Shown: positions 1 to 7,399 of the stretch, piece after piece
Layout: the number at the start of each line of letters is the position of its first letter
Position numbering within the stretch: the first letter of the stretch is position 1
NCBI GenBank assembly: GCA_965372135.1
Contig: CBDVBD010000102.1
Span: forward strand, 1 to 11,858
Direction: 5' to 3'
Origin: CBDVBD01 sp965372135
Lineage (GTDB): Bacteria > Electryoneota > RPQS01 > CBDVBD01
DNA length: 11,858 bases
Made by a program: the position numbers and the translations under genes
Notes under the pieces: generated by a model
The model's database searches: none
Told to the model about the DNA's origin: nothing
The model's input: the letters and a program-made list of their open reading frames with translations, nothing else

Positions 1-93
1 TACTACAACGAGCAGCTTCCCAGCGGAACCTACTTTCTGCAACTGCAGACAGAAAGTATGCACGAGATTAGAAAGCTGAGTATTATCAAATAG
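1..93 (+). CDS. C-terminal end of a secreted protein with a T9SS-type sorting tail (partial)
   Basis: Only the last 30 codons plus the stop (TAG at 91-93) are inside the window, read in frame 1. The peptide contains LPSGTYFLQLQ followed by a short charged stretch and ends RKLSIIK. This is the shape of the type IX (Por) secretion C-terminal sorting domain, in which an L-P-x-G-x-Y-F/I-x-x-L strand is followed by a final strand rich in K/R, L and I. In that family the tail directs an exported protein through the outer membrane and is then cleaved or anchored. The passenger domain lies upstream and cannot be identified. A FlgD-like or generic beta-sandwich tail is the main alternative. Confidence 0.75.
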   Translation, partial: YYNEQLPSGTYFLQLQTESMHEIRKLSIIK

Positions 94-122
94 CTTAATT
101 TCACGTTTTGAATGGTCGAATC

Positions 123-680
123 ATGAAGCGTTCTCTGTTTTACATTCAGTTGATTTTTCCGGCGATATTGTTGGTGACACTTTCTTGCGTAAGGAAAGAA
201 ACCAAAGAACCCACACTCGTAGACAACTATCCCAACCGGGTATTGATGGACAAGTCGTTGATCCGGAACGACGACGGCGATTCGTTCCATTACGACACCT
301 TGACCATCCGGGTGCTGGGAATGGACACGCCGGAAATTACCCATGAAGAGCACGGCTTCTTCGAGGATCAACCGTATGGACTGGAAGCAGCCGCATTGAC
401 CCAGGAAATATTCCAAAAAGCGGAACGGATCGAATACGTGCCTCATCAAAACGACAAGTACGGACGATTGCTGGCGCACGTGTTCGTGGACGGGGAACTG
501 TTGTCTGAGAAACTAATCCGGGCTGGGCTGGCGTACGAAACCATCAGCCACTACGGCGATAACGACTTCAAGGACATCGCCGCCCACATCCTCGAAGTGG
601 CGAAGGACGCCCCCACTCCCCAATTCGAACCACCCTGGAAATGGCGGCGGGAACACAGGAAAGAACCTAATCAAAAATAG
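123..680 (+). CDS. Lipoprotein staphylococcal nuclease (SNase/thermonuclease) homologue
   Basis: Predicted 185-residue Ca2+-dependent nuclease of the SNase (OB-fold) family, which cleaves DNA and RNA. I chose ATG at 123 over the in-frame TTG at 108 because it gives a clean lipoprotein signal: basic MKR, a hydrophobic core, then LVTLSC with the lipobox Cys at residue 22. The mature protein is therefore probably membrane-anchored and extracytoplasmic. The SNase core is complete: DGD at 51-53, RVLGMDTPE with R63, D68 and E71, and DKYGR with R115. These match the catalytic Arg35, Asp40, Glu43 and Arg87 of the staphylococcal enzyme. The segment LLSEKLIRAGLA (about 126-137) is the family's conserved helix. 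A Trp/Arg/Lys-rich tail follows. The gene stands alone, 29 nt after the preceding stop. Likely roles are scavenging of extracellular DNA or defence; the sequence does not decide. Confidence 0.88.
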   Translation: MKRSLFYIQLIFPAILLVTLSCVRKETKEPTLVDNYPNRVLMDKSLIRNDDGDSFHYDTLTIRVLGMDTPEITHEEHGFFEDQPYGLEAAALTQEIFQKAERIEYVPHQNDKYGRLLAHVFVDGELLSEKLIRAGLAYETISHYGDNDFKDIAAHILEVAKDAPTPQFEPPWKWRREHRKEPNQK

Positions 681-723
681 CATTAAATCGCACCAAATTG
701 CCATAGTATAAGAAGGCACAATA

Positions 724-1536
724 ATGATTTATAAAATGAGTATGAAAGATAAAACGTCAGTAAAATTGTTTTCAGATGTTGGTGCGGAAGAGCTTTCTAT
801 ATCTCGAATTCTCCACTTTGAAGACCACATCTTTATCTTTGCCGGAAAGGAAGAGCTGTTCATATCCCGAATTCTCCATTTTGAAGACTACATCTTGCCC
901 GGTATATTCATTAACAAAAAAAGAGAGATCATAAAACAAGCAATATATCGTGTTGTTTTTGAAGGTCTTATACCAGCTTTCATAAGCTTAAGGGAACTTG
1001 GAAAAAAATGGACGGACGAGAAAGTACCAGAAATTGAAAAAAGACAGCTTATTAAAAGCATATATTCCAATTTGGTAATTGCTTTTAAAGATCGTTTTAA
1101 GAAAGTGGCAAAGTTAATGGGATATGATATTGGATTCTTGTTTCGAAAAAAAGAAAAAGATTTTGAAAATAATTGTGTGAAATTCCTAGAAGACAACCCC
1201 AGAATTGACTCTGGTTTTATTGAGTTTGCCAAAAATGAAAGGGATAGTTGGCTTAGATTAATGACCAATGTACGTAATATTGCGATTGAACATGCAGCAG
1301 AGAACGATCCTGACGAGATAAAATATCTTGAAAGCTATATGAACCTTGAATCAGTTGAAATTTTTTTCGATAATTGCTGGAGAGCAATTGAAGATTTTCT
1401 TTTCGTGTTTTCCAAAGATAAAATGGACCCAATAGATGGGATTGAACTTCGTGAATTGCCAGAGTATATTAAAGATGAGAACCATCCGGAAAGGTTTGGC
1501 TGGTTCACAGATTCTAATAAATTAAGCAATTTGTGA
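724..1536 (+). CDS. HEPN-like orphan protein, A+T-rich, with internal N-terminal duplication
   Basis: 270-residue protein I cannot assign to a named family. The start is supported by AGAAGG at 711-716, seven nt before ATG. It is mostly helical and charged, with no signal peptide or convincing membrane segment, so probably cytoplasmic. Residues 184-190 read RNIAIEH inside a predicted helix. This fits the RNxxxxH pattern of HEPN domains, many of which are RNases in toxin-antitoxin and phage-defence systems. A second acidic helix (about 207-230, ESVEIFFDNCWRAIEDFLF) could complete the helical bundle. Residues 22-34 and 43-55 are near-identical (EEL-S/F-ISRILHFED), a 21-residue tandem duplication. 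The coding DNA is clearly richer in A+T than the genes on both sides, which suggests horizontal acquisition. No antitoxin-like partner is adjacent. The HEPN call rests on one motif and could be coincidental. Confidence 0.7.
   Translation: MIYKMSMKDKTSVKLFSDVGAEELSISRILHFEDHIFIFAGKEELFISRILHFEDYILPGIFINKKREIIKQAIYRVVFEGLIPAFISLRELGKKWTDEKVPEIEKRQLIKSIYSNLVIAFKDRFKKVAKLMGYDIGFLFRKKEKDFENNCVKFLEDNPRIDSGFIEFAKNERDSWLRLMTNVRNIAIEHAAENDPDEIKYLESYMNLESVEIFFDNCWRAIEDFLFVFSKDKMDPIDGIELRELPEYIKDENHPERFGWFTDSNKLSNL
787..912 (+). repeat. 63-bp in-frame tandem duplication inside the HEPN-like gene
   Basis: The units 787-849 and 850-912 have a 63-bp period, exactly 21 codons. The first 48 bases of the two units (787-834 and 850-897) match at about 41 positions by hand, and most differences are synonymous or conservative. 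After that the second copy diverges. The repeat duplicates the peptide EEL-x-ISRILHFED-x-I. Confidence 0.85.
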
Positions 1537-1551
1537 CCAAAGATTAACTTA

Positions 1552-1590
1552 CTGTCACCCGTCAACGAATCACGATTCCTCACGTGACAG
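1552..1590. promoter_or_regulatory. Nested inverted repeat upstream of the GlmL-family gene
   Basis: CTGTCAC (1552-1558) is the exact reverse complement of GTGACAG (1584-1590). Between them lies a second perfect inverted repeat, GAATC-AC-GATTC (1567-1578). The structure lies between the stop at 1536 and the start at 1623. There is no T-run after it, so a standard intrinsic terminator is unlikely. It could be a protein-binding operator or a decayed palindromic repeat. Confidence 0.4.
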
Positions 1591-1622
1591 CTTAAGCATA
1601 AAACGACTGTTGGAGATAATCC

Positions 1623-3455
1623 ATGGCAGACAAGGAATTTCGATCGATATTAGCCACCGACTGCGGATCGACCACTACCAAGGCGATCCTGATCGAAAAA
1701 CAAGACGACGAATACCGGTTGATTGTACGCGGCGAAGCCCCCACGACCGTCGAAGCACCATTCGAGGATGTCACCAAGGGCGTATTGAACGCCATCATGG
1801 AAGTGGAAGAATTGATAGGACGGAAGATTTTGGAAGGGGAAACCATCATATCACCCCAGAACGGCGACGTGGGCGTGGACGTGTATATTTCGACCTCATC
1901 GGCTGGCGGGGGATTGCAGATGATGGTGTCGGGCGTGGTGATGTCCATGACCGCGGAATCGGCGGAACGAGCCGCGCTGGGAGCCGGTGCGATTGTAATG
2001 GACGTGTTGGCATCTAACGACCGCCGGCTGCCCCACGAAAAAATCGAGCGAATCAGGCGTCTCCGACCGGACATGATATTGTTAGCCGGCGGTGTGGACG
2101 GCGGCGACGAAAAGCAGGTAGTGGTGCTGGCGGAATTGATCCAAGCTGCCAATCCGCGACCCAGGCTGGGCATCGGCTACAAACTGCCGGTGATTTTCGC
2201 CGGAAACAAAGAGGTGCGCGACATCATCGGCAGGACTTTGGGTGAGAAAGTGGACCTGACAATCGTCGATAACATCCGCCCCCGGCTGGAAACCGAAAAC
2301 CTGGGACCGGCGCGGGAAAAAATACACGACCTATTCATGGAACATGTGATGGCGCAGGCGCCCGGCTACAAAAAGCTGATGTCCTGGACCGACGTGCCGA
2401 TTATGCCCACACCGGGAGCCGTGGGCACCATCATGCAAGCCATTGCCGAAGAATATCACATCAACGTGGTCGGAGTGGATATCGGCGGCGCCACCACCGA
2501 CATATTTTCGGTATTCGGAGGGATATTCAACCGCACCGTGAGCGCTAACTTGGGGATGAGCTATTCCGTGTCCAACGTCCTGGCGGAAGCCGGAATGGAC
2601 AACATCATGCGCTGGGTGCCGTTCGAGATCGAAGAGGACGACCTACGCAACCGGATCGGCAACAAGATGATCCGCCCCACCACCATTCCCCAAGCCATGC
2701 AAGAGCTAAAAATCGAGCAGGCTATCGCCCGGGAAGCACTGCGCCTGGCATTCAAGCAGCACAAGTCGTTCGCAGTGGGGTTGAAGGGCATTCAGCAGGA
2801 ACGCACCATCTCCGACGCCTTCGACCAGACCTCCTCCGGGGAAACCCTGGTCAAGATGATGGAATTGGACATCCTGGTGGGATCCGGCGGAGCCTTGTCC
2901 CATGCCCCTCGACGAAGCCAGGCGGCGCACATGATGATCGATGCCTTCCAGCCGGAAGGAGTTACCCGGTTGGCGGTGGATTCGATTTTCATGATGCCCC
3001 AGCTTGGGGTATTATCCACTGTACATCGGCAGGCAGCCACCCAGGTGTTCGAAAAAGACTGCCTGGTTCACCTTGGCACCGTGATCGCACCAGTGGGACA
3101 GGGCAAAGAAGGCAGGGAATGCCTACGAGTTCGCGGAAAATTGCCGGACGGCACCGACATCGATGAACGTATCCCATTTGGAGAATTCCTATATTATCCA
3201 CTGGAACTTGACAAAGATGCCCAGCTAAAACTGGAACCCACAAAAGCATTCGATATCGGCGCCGGACCGGGACGTGACCGGGACGTGACCGTACAAGGCG
3301 GAGTAGTGGGACTACTTATCGACACCCGGGGACGTCCGTTCAACGTCCGGGCGGACATGCAAGACCGAGTCGCCAAAATCGAAAAATGGAACCAATTCCA
3401 TGACCAGGTAGTAGCACACAAAGAAGACCACGGCATCGCAACTCGAAGAGTGTAA
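1623..3455 (+). CDS. glmL: GlmL/MutL-family ASKHA ATPase (cobalamin-dependent mutase accessory protein)
   Basis: 610-residue protein of the GlmL ('MutL' of clostridial glutamate mutase clusters) family, unrelated to mismatch-repair MutL. Family members have an actin/Hsp70-like fold and accompany adenosylcobalamin-dependent amino-acid mutases, probably as ATP-using reactivating or assembly factors. Visible motifs are phosphate-1 at 12-22 (TDCGSTTTKAI), phosphate-2 at 285-296 (VDIGGATTDIFS region), and an adenosine-type GSGGALSH at 420-427. LLAGGVDGGDE (153-163) is also typical of the family. GGAG at 1612-1615, seven nt before ATG, supports the start. The length fits the family, and there is no signal peptide, so it is cytoplasmic. 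No mutase or aminomutase subunit lies in the window, so its partner must be elsewhere. The specific substrate pathway (glutamate, ornithine, lysine or other) cannot be read from this protein alone. Confidence 0.85.
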   Translation: MADKEFRSILATDCGSTTTKAILIEKQDDEYRLIVRGEAPTTVEAPFEDVTKGVLNAIMEVEELIGRKILEGETIISPQNGDVGVDVYISTSSAGGGLQMMVSGVVMSMTAESAERAALGAGAIVMDVLASNDRRLPHEKIERIRRLRPDMILLAGGVDGGDEKQVVVLAELIQAANPRPRLGIGYKLPVIFAGNKEVRDIIGRTLGEKVDLTIVDNIRPRLETENLGPAREKIHDLFMEHVMAQAPGYKKLMSWTDVPIMPTPGAVGTIMQAIAEEYHINVVGVDIGGATTDIFSVFGGIFNRTVSANLGMSYSVSNVLAEAGMDNIMRWVPFEIEEDDLRNRIGNKMIRPTTIPQAMQELKIEQAIAREALRLAFKQHKSFAVGLKGIQQERTISDAFDQTSSGETLVKMMELDILVGSGGALSHAPRRSQAAHMMIDAFQPEGVTRLAVDSIFMMPQLGVLSTVHRQAATQVFEKDCLVHLGTVIAPVGQGKEGRECLRVRGKLPDGTDIDERIPFGEFLYYPLELDKDAQLKLEPTKAFDIGAGPGRDRDVTVQGGVVGLLIDTRGRPFNVRADMQDRVAKIEKWNQFHDQVVAHKEDHGIATRRV

Positions 3456-3484
3456 ATATTGCTTACAAGACATGGAGGTGCATC

Positions 3485-5431
3485 ATGGGTCGGGTAATCT
3501 GGATTTTTGTAGGCGTGATCATTTTGATATTCGGGATGTTGGGCTGCGACACCAGCACCAACCCAACACCAGGAGAAGAGGGAGGTGAAGGCTCCGGTCC
3601 TTTCCCATCACTGGGTGGACATTGGGAATGGCAGTATCCCTTGCCTCAGGGAAATGACCTTCTGTCAGTGGATTTCGCCAATTCCCTTACCGGAGTTGCC
3701 GTTGGCTATGGTGGTGCAATCATCCGCACTACCTCCGCAGGATTCCCTTGGACCGGAGTAGCATCGGTCACCAACGCCAACCTCTATGATGTCCGGTTTT
3801 CGGACGATCAAACGGTATGGGCGGTGGGCAGCGATCCTTGGGCGGATCGGACTGTTATTTTGAAATCTGAGGATCAAGGGCAATCCTGGTCGAAATCGGA
3901 GTTATCCTTTACCGGTTCCGGCAGGGTCATCGCACCGGTGAACAACAACGTCGTTTTCGCAGCAGGAGAAACCCCCGGATACACCGGCTTCATTGTACGC
4001 ACTGTAGACGGTGGCACCAACTGGGAGTCATTAAACCCTGACATCGGCTCCCCGATCCTAAGCTTATGGTTTACCAGCGAAGTGGTAGGATTTGCTGGCT
4101 GCGAAAATGGCGAGATTTACGGCACGCTGAACGGTGGTGATGACTGGGGTTTAGTATCGGAAACCGAAGGCAATCCCATAACCTCCATAGCTTTCTGGGA
4201 AGATGATAGAGGTTGGGCAGTGTCAGGATACGACTATCCAACAATCATAGAGGAAAACCAACTATTCAAGAGTACTGATGGCGGCGAACACTGGACACCG
4301 GTGGATTTGGAATGGCGTTTGTCGTTGTATTCAGTATCCGTCCCCGAATATAACGCTATCATAGCTGCAGGATTTTTGGGCGATCCCGGATTTCCTACGG
4401 TTCCTGTTATGATTACCAGCTATAATGGCGGTTCTTCCTGGGGACTTACTGTTTTTAACTCCTTGGCTTCTTCTGACGTGCGTTGGATTTCTGATATATC
4501 CTCAAGATGGCTGGTGGGTCCATCTAATTTCATCGGGTACTATGACATTTTTGGGCATAATTTGGTAGTTCAAAGCCAGATCAGTCATTCAGACTATCAA
4601 CTGTCAGATGTGGATTTCGTTAGTGAAAGCATGGGCTGGGCGGTCGGTACCATGCATGGCGATTCCGCACTGGTGCTGTTCACCGGTAATGGCGGTCAGA
4701 GTTGGACCAAGAAATCGCTGTCTATCCCCCATCCTTTCCGAGCTGTCAGCTTCACCGATGGATTTCACGGTTGGGCGGCATCCGACAGCGGGAAAATCTT
4801 CTATACCACCAGCAGTGGAAATATCTGGCTGGATCAAATTACTGGTACTCAGAGCAACCTGAATGATATCTACATGAGAGATTCCAATGCTGGTTGGTGT
4901 GTGGGTGATAACGGAACGCTATTGCAAACAACCGACGGGGACGTATGGGTGCCGGTGGACCTGGGAGGTATCCCCGAACACCTGTACTGCATCGAATTCC
5001 CCACCGACGAAGTCGGATACATCGGCGGGCAAGATGGAACGATCTTGGTGACCTTAGACGGGGGTATAAACTGGAGCACGGTGGACGATGCACCGGGAGA
5101 AGACATCCTGACATTAAGCTTCGTCAATGCCGACAGCGGTTGGGCTGGCACCGCCGCCGGACAGGTTTTACGCACCTATAACGGCGGCACTCAGTTCGAA
5201 ATCCTCTCTCACTTGGGAGCTGGGATGATACGCGACATGGAATTCGTCAGCGCCATCTACGGCTATATCTGCGGTCCGAATGGACGTATCTACTCCACCC
5301 GCGATTTCGGCAATGCCTGGTTCGAGGAATATTCCGGCACCGACAAATCGCTGCACAAATTGTACTTCCCCGATGACCGGGACGGCTGGGCGGTGGGCGA
5401 TGACGGCGCCATCCTGCACTGGGAACGATAG
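3485..5431 (+). CDS. Ycf48/BNR-repeat beta-propeller lipoprotein
   Basis: 648-residue exported protein. The N-terminus has one hydrophobic segment (about 4-18) ending FGMLGC, with lipobox Cys at residue 21. A low-complexity linker rich in Thr, Pro, Gly and Glu (22-40) follows. The rest is a chain of about a dozen repeats of the form GWAVG-x-x-G-x-I-x-x-T-x-DGG-x-x-W. Clear copies of the turn include DGGTNW (175-180), NGGDDW (216-221), DGGEHW (265-270), NGGSSW (314-319), NGGQSW (402-407), DGGINW (525-530) and DFGNAW (607-612). This is the Ycf48-like (photosystem II assembly factor-like)/BNR Asp-box pattern, enough for two beta-propellers. In non-photosynthetic FCB bacteria such proteins are surface lipoproteins of unknown ligand. 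GGAGGTG at 3474-3480 is a strong ribosome-binding site. The gene starts 29 nt after glmL, so co-transcription is possible, but no shared function is evident. Confidence 0.85.
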   Translation: MGRVIWIFVGVIILIFGMLGCDTSTNPTPGEEGGEGSGPFPSLGGHWEWQYPLPQGNDLLSVDFANSLTGVAVGYGGAIIRTTSAGFPWTGVASVTNANLYDVRFSDDQTVWAVGSDPWADRTVILKSEDQGQSWSKSELSFTGSGRVIAPVNNNVVFAAGETPGYTGFIVRTVDGGTNWESLNPDIGSPILSLWFTSEVVGFAGCENGEIYGTLNGGDDWGLVSETEGNPITSIAFWEDDRGWAVSGYDYPTIIEENQLFKSTDGGEHWTPVDLEWRLSLYSVSVPEYNAIIAAGFLGDPGFPTVPVMITSYNGGSSWGLTVFNSLASSDVRWISDISSRWLVGPSNFIGYYDIFGHNLVVQSQISHSDYQLSDVDFVSESMGWAVGTMHGDSALVLFTGNGGQSWTKKSLSIPHPFRAVSFTDGFHGWAASDSGKIFYTTSSGNIWLDQITGTQSNLNDIYMRDSNAGWCVGDNGTLLQTTDGDVWVPVDLGGIPEHLYCIEFPTDEVGYIGGQDGTILVTLDGGINWSTVDDAPGEDILTLSFVNADSGWAGTAAGQVLRTYNGGTQFEILSHLGAGMIRDMEFVSAIYGYICGPNGRIYSTRDFGNAWFEEYSGTDKSLHKLYFPDDRDGWAVGDDGAILHWER

Positions 5432-5437
5432 AAATAT

Positions 5438-5473
5438 CCCCCCTGCTATCTGCAGGGGGGAACAAAAGGGGGG
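5438..5473 (+). repeat. C-run/G-run hairpin element, copy 1
   Basis: Begins 7 nt after the propeller gene's stop. CCCCCCTGC (5438-5446) pairs perfectly with GCAGGGGGG (5452-5460) around a 5-nt loop, then AACAAAA and a second GGGGGG (5468-5473) follow. The same layout recurs at 7307, 7860, 11026 and 11239. The C-run could pair with either G-run. There is no T-tract, so it is not a textbook terminator, though its position after a stop suggests a 3'-end role. Confidence 0.8.
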
Positions 5474-5485
5474 TCAACAGCGCAT

Positions 5486-5503
5486 ATCCACCCATTGACA
5501 GAT
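5486..5503. repeat. Degenerate 18-nt ATCC...GAT palindromic unit
   Basis: An 18-nt segment beginning ATCC and ending GAT, followed by GGCAAT, has the size and flank of the 18-nt palindromes seen elsewhere (for example at 7902 and 11000). Its inner stem no longer pairs. It is best read as a decayed copy; the call rests on size and flank only. Confidence 0.35.
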
Positions 5504-5546
5504 GGCAATTGTACTGTTTCGAGTTTCAACATCTGGACTCTTAATG

Positions 5547-5574
5547 TTTTGTATTTAGAATTTTGTATTTTGAA
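5547..5574. repeat. 14-bp tandem repeat in an A+T-rich spacer
   Basis: Two adjacent 14-mers, TTTTGTATTTAGAA and TTTTGTATTTTGAA, differ at one base. They sit in an A+T-rich stretch (about 5541-5656) upstream of lemA that also holds TTCGATATTCGAATTTCGG-like oscillating sequence at 5607-5625. This looks like dispersed intergenic repeat DNA. The long upstream extension of the lemA frame passes through it and is not credible coding sequence. Confidence 0.6.
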
Positions 5575-5589
5575 ATTGTTTAGGACTTG

Positions 5590-5605
5590 TCCGCCAACTG
5601 GCGGA
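5590..5605. repeat. TCCGCC-N4-GGCGGA hairpin
   Basis: TCCGCC (5590-5595), loop AACT, GGCGGA (5600-5605). The adjacent A and T bases allow further pairing. The unit interrupts otherwise A+T-rich spacer sequence, consistent with insertion of a discrete hairpin into another repeat. Confidence 0.8.
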
Positions 5606-5656
5606 TTTCGATATTCGAATTTCGGATTTTTTCTTCATTTAAACATAGGCGGTAAA

Positions 5657-6208
5657 ATGGGCTCAATCATTGTATTAATCATCCTGGTGGTAATCGCGTT
5701 GTACTTGGTCTCGCTCTACAACGGCTTAGTCAGGCTGCGCAACCAGGTACGAAATGCCTGGGCGCAAATCGACGTCCAGCTCAAGCGGCGCCACGACCTG
5801 ATCCCCAACTTGGTGGAAGTGGTCAAGGACTACATGGAATACGAGCAGGAAACGCTCACCAAGGTCATCGAAGCCCGCAACATGGCGATGAGTGCCCAGG
5901 GAGTAGCGGACACGTCCAAAGCGGAAAACATGCTCACCGGCGCCCTGAAATCCTTGTTTGCCCTGGTGGAGAATTACCCGGACCTGAAGGCGAATCAGAA
6001 CGTGATGCAGCTACAGGAGGAGCTGACCTCTACCGAAAATAAAATTGCGTTCGCCCGGCAGTACTACAACGATTCGTCGATGCGCATGAACAACCGCACC
6101 GAAGTATTCCCGTCGAACATCATCGCCAACGCCTTCGGATTCGGGCGGGAACAATACTACGAAGTGCCCGAGGAGGAAAAGGAAGTCCCTACAGTGGATT
6201 TGCGGTAA
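5657..6208 (+). CDS. lemA: LemA family membrane protein
   Basis: 183 residues if started at ATG 5657, just after AGGCGGT. The open frame extends back to 5495, but that part crosses repeat DNA and lacks protein-like composition, while ATG 5657 starts directly at the usual LemA N-terminal membrane helix (residues 3-20). The family signature RRHDLIPNLVEVVK follows at 44-57, then long helices, and the conserved YYND-S with FPSNIIA-x-x-FGF and YYEVPEEE near the end (136-173). LemA proteins have one N-terminal transmembrane helix and a helical domain. Their biochemical role is poorly known, but they are often encoded beside HtpX proteases, as here: the next gene starts 6 nt after this stop. The pair probably forms one operon in envelope protein quality control. 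Confidence 0.92.
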   Translation: MGSIIVLIILVVIALYLVSLYNGLVRLRNQVRNAWAQIDVQLKRRHDLIPNLVEVVKDYMEYEQETLTKVIEARNMAMSAQGVADTSKAENMLTGALKSLFALVENYPDLKANQNVMQLQEELTSTENKIAFARQYYNDSSMRMNNRTEVFPSNIIANAFGFGREQYYEVPEEEKEVPTVDLR

Positions 6209-6214
6209 CGACCG

Positions 6215-7303
6215 ATGCCGAATTTAAAAACCTGTCCCCACTGCGGGTACGAGAAAAACCGCCCCGGAGCGTTGATGTGCGCTTTGTGCGGCGGTCTGTT
6301 CCCTGAAGGTAAGGAAAAAATCGCCAAACGGTTGGCGCGCGAAAAGGTGTTAGCCGAAATCGAGGACATCGACGAGCTGCCCGAACGGCGCGACTACGCA
6401 CAGGAAATGCGATCCAATAAGCTACAGTCGGTGTTTTTGCTGCTGGGATTTCCGGTGATTTTCTTGGCTATTGGATGGGCGATCGGCACCTACGGCGGCT
6501 CAATGGAAATCGGAATGGGGATCTCACTCGGGGTGGCGTTGATATACATGATAATCGTCTATTTCCAGGGGGATAGGATGATCCTCGGCTTCAGCGGCGC
6601 CAAAAAAGCCGACCCCTACTTGCACAAGCAATTGATCAACGTGGTGGATGAAATGCGCATCGCAGGGGGACTGCCCGCGGTGGAGGTGTACGTGATCGAT
6701 TCCGATGCCGCTAATGCCTTCGCCACCGGTCGCGATCAGATGCACGCCAAGGTAGCGGTCACCACCGGGCTGATGAAGTTGATGAACCGCGAGGAATTAC
6801 AGGGGGTAATCGCCCACGAAATGAGCCACGTCCGCAACCTGGACATCCGCTATGCCATGCTGGTGGCAGCTCTGGTGGGTGCGGTGGCGTTATTGGCTGA
6901 CGGGCTCCGGCGAGCACTATGGTGGGGTGGTTTCGGGGGACGAGGCAGGCGGGCAATCAAAGGGGGTGCACAGATGCAGATTATCGGGTTGGTAGCGATG
7001 ATCTTATTGGCGATTCTGGCGCCCTTAGCAGCGATGATGCTGCAGATGGCGATATCGCGCAAGCGGGAGTTCCTGGCGGATACCTCCTCGGTGGAATTGA
7101 CCCGGAATCCGTTGGGATTAGCCAATGCCTTGGACAAGCTGGACAGCTACTCTGCAATCGAGAAACTACCCGCTGCAAACCGTGCCACCCAGCATTTGTA
7201 CATTGTGAATCCACTACGAAATTTCAGCCAGAAATCCGGCGCCTTATTAAGCACCCATCCTCCCATCCAAGCCCGGATCAAACTGCTGAAAGCGATGGTA
7301 TAA
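6215..7303 (+). CDS. htpX: HtpX-like M48 zinc metalloprotease with N-terminal zinc ribbon
   Basis: 362-residue integral membrane protease. It starts with a small zinc ribbon (C7-x2-C10 and C22-x2-C25), which classical HtpX lacks. A charged linker follows, then two transmembrane helices (about 71-92 and 98-117) and the protease core. HEMSH at 201-205 is the HExxH zinc site, with E202 catalytic and H201/H205 as ligands. REFLAD at 284-289 supplies the third ligand, E285. Two more hydrophobic helices lie at about 212-230 and 255-280. The end THPPIQARIKLLKAM is the conserved family tail. HtpX-type enzymes degrade misfolded inner-membrane proteins. The start is 6 nt after lemA with only a weak ribosome-binding site, so translational coupling is likely. 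A related tail fragment occurs at 11338-11413. Confidence 0.93.
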   Translation: MPNLKTCPHCGYEKNRPGALMCALCGGLFPEGKEKIAKRLAREKVLAEIEDIDELPERRDYAQEMRSNKLQSVFLLLGFPVIFLAIGWAIGTYGGSMEIGMGISLGVALIYMIIVYFQGDRMILGFSGAKKADPYLHKQLINVVDEMRIAGGLPAVEVYVIDSDAANAFATGRDQMHAKVAVTTGLMKLMNREELQGVIAHEMSHVRNLDIRYAMLVAALVGAVALLADGLRRALWWGGFGGRGRRAIKGGAQMQIIGLVAMILLAILAPLAAMMLQMAISRKREFLADTSSVELTRNPLGLANALDKLDSYSAIEKLPAANRATQHLYIVNPLRNFSQKSGALLSTHPPIQARIKLLKAMV

Positions 7304-7306
7304 TAA

Positions 7307-7344
7307 CTCCCCCTCTGTATCCGGGAGGGAATAATAGGGGGGGG
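7307..7344 (+). repeat. C-run/G-run hairpin element, copy 2
   Basis: Starts 3 nt after the htpX stop. CTCCC (7307-7311) can pair with GGGAG (7323-7327), followed by GGAATAATA and a run of eight G (7337-7344). Layout and orientation match the other copies, but the stem is weaker. Confidence 0.75.
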
Positions 7345-7355
7345 TCAAAAACCTA

Positions 7356-7371
7356 TCCGCCCACCGGCGGA
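7356..7371. repeat. TCCGCC-N4-GGCGGA hairpin
   Basis: TCCGCC (7356-7361), loop CACC, GGCGGA (7366-7371). It lies between the G-run element and the ribosome-binding region of the next gene. Confidence 0.8.
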
Positions 7372-7399
7372 AGGCGGGGATCCAGGAAAGGATAAACTC

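Noticed and set aside
108..122. TTG start for the SNase gene
   Set aside because: The ATG at 123 gives a standard basic-hydrophobic-lipobox signal; the extra five residues do not improve it.
2082..3436. Several long open frames opposite the GlmL gene
   Set aside because: They are antisense shadows of a well-supported gene and have no recognisable domains or ribosome-binding sites.
5438..5473. Intrinsic (rho-independent) terminator
   Set aside because: The stem is strong, but no T-run follows on either strand. It is listed as a repeat with a possible 3'-end role instead.
5455..5473. Intramolecular G-quadruplex
   Set aside because: Only two long G-tracts are present per element, and the first can be sequestered by the C-run; four tracts in a normal spacing are not available.
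5495..5656. Extended N-terminus of LemA
   Set aside because: The extension is encoded by tandem and hairpin repeats and has no LemA similarity. ATG 5657 starts directly at the conserved membrane helix.
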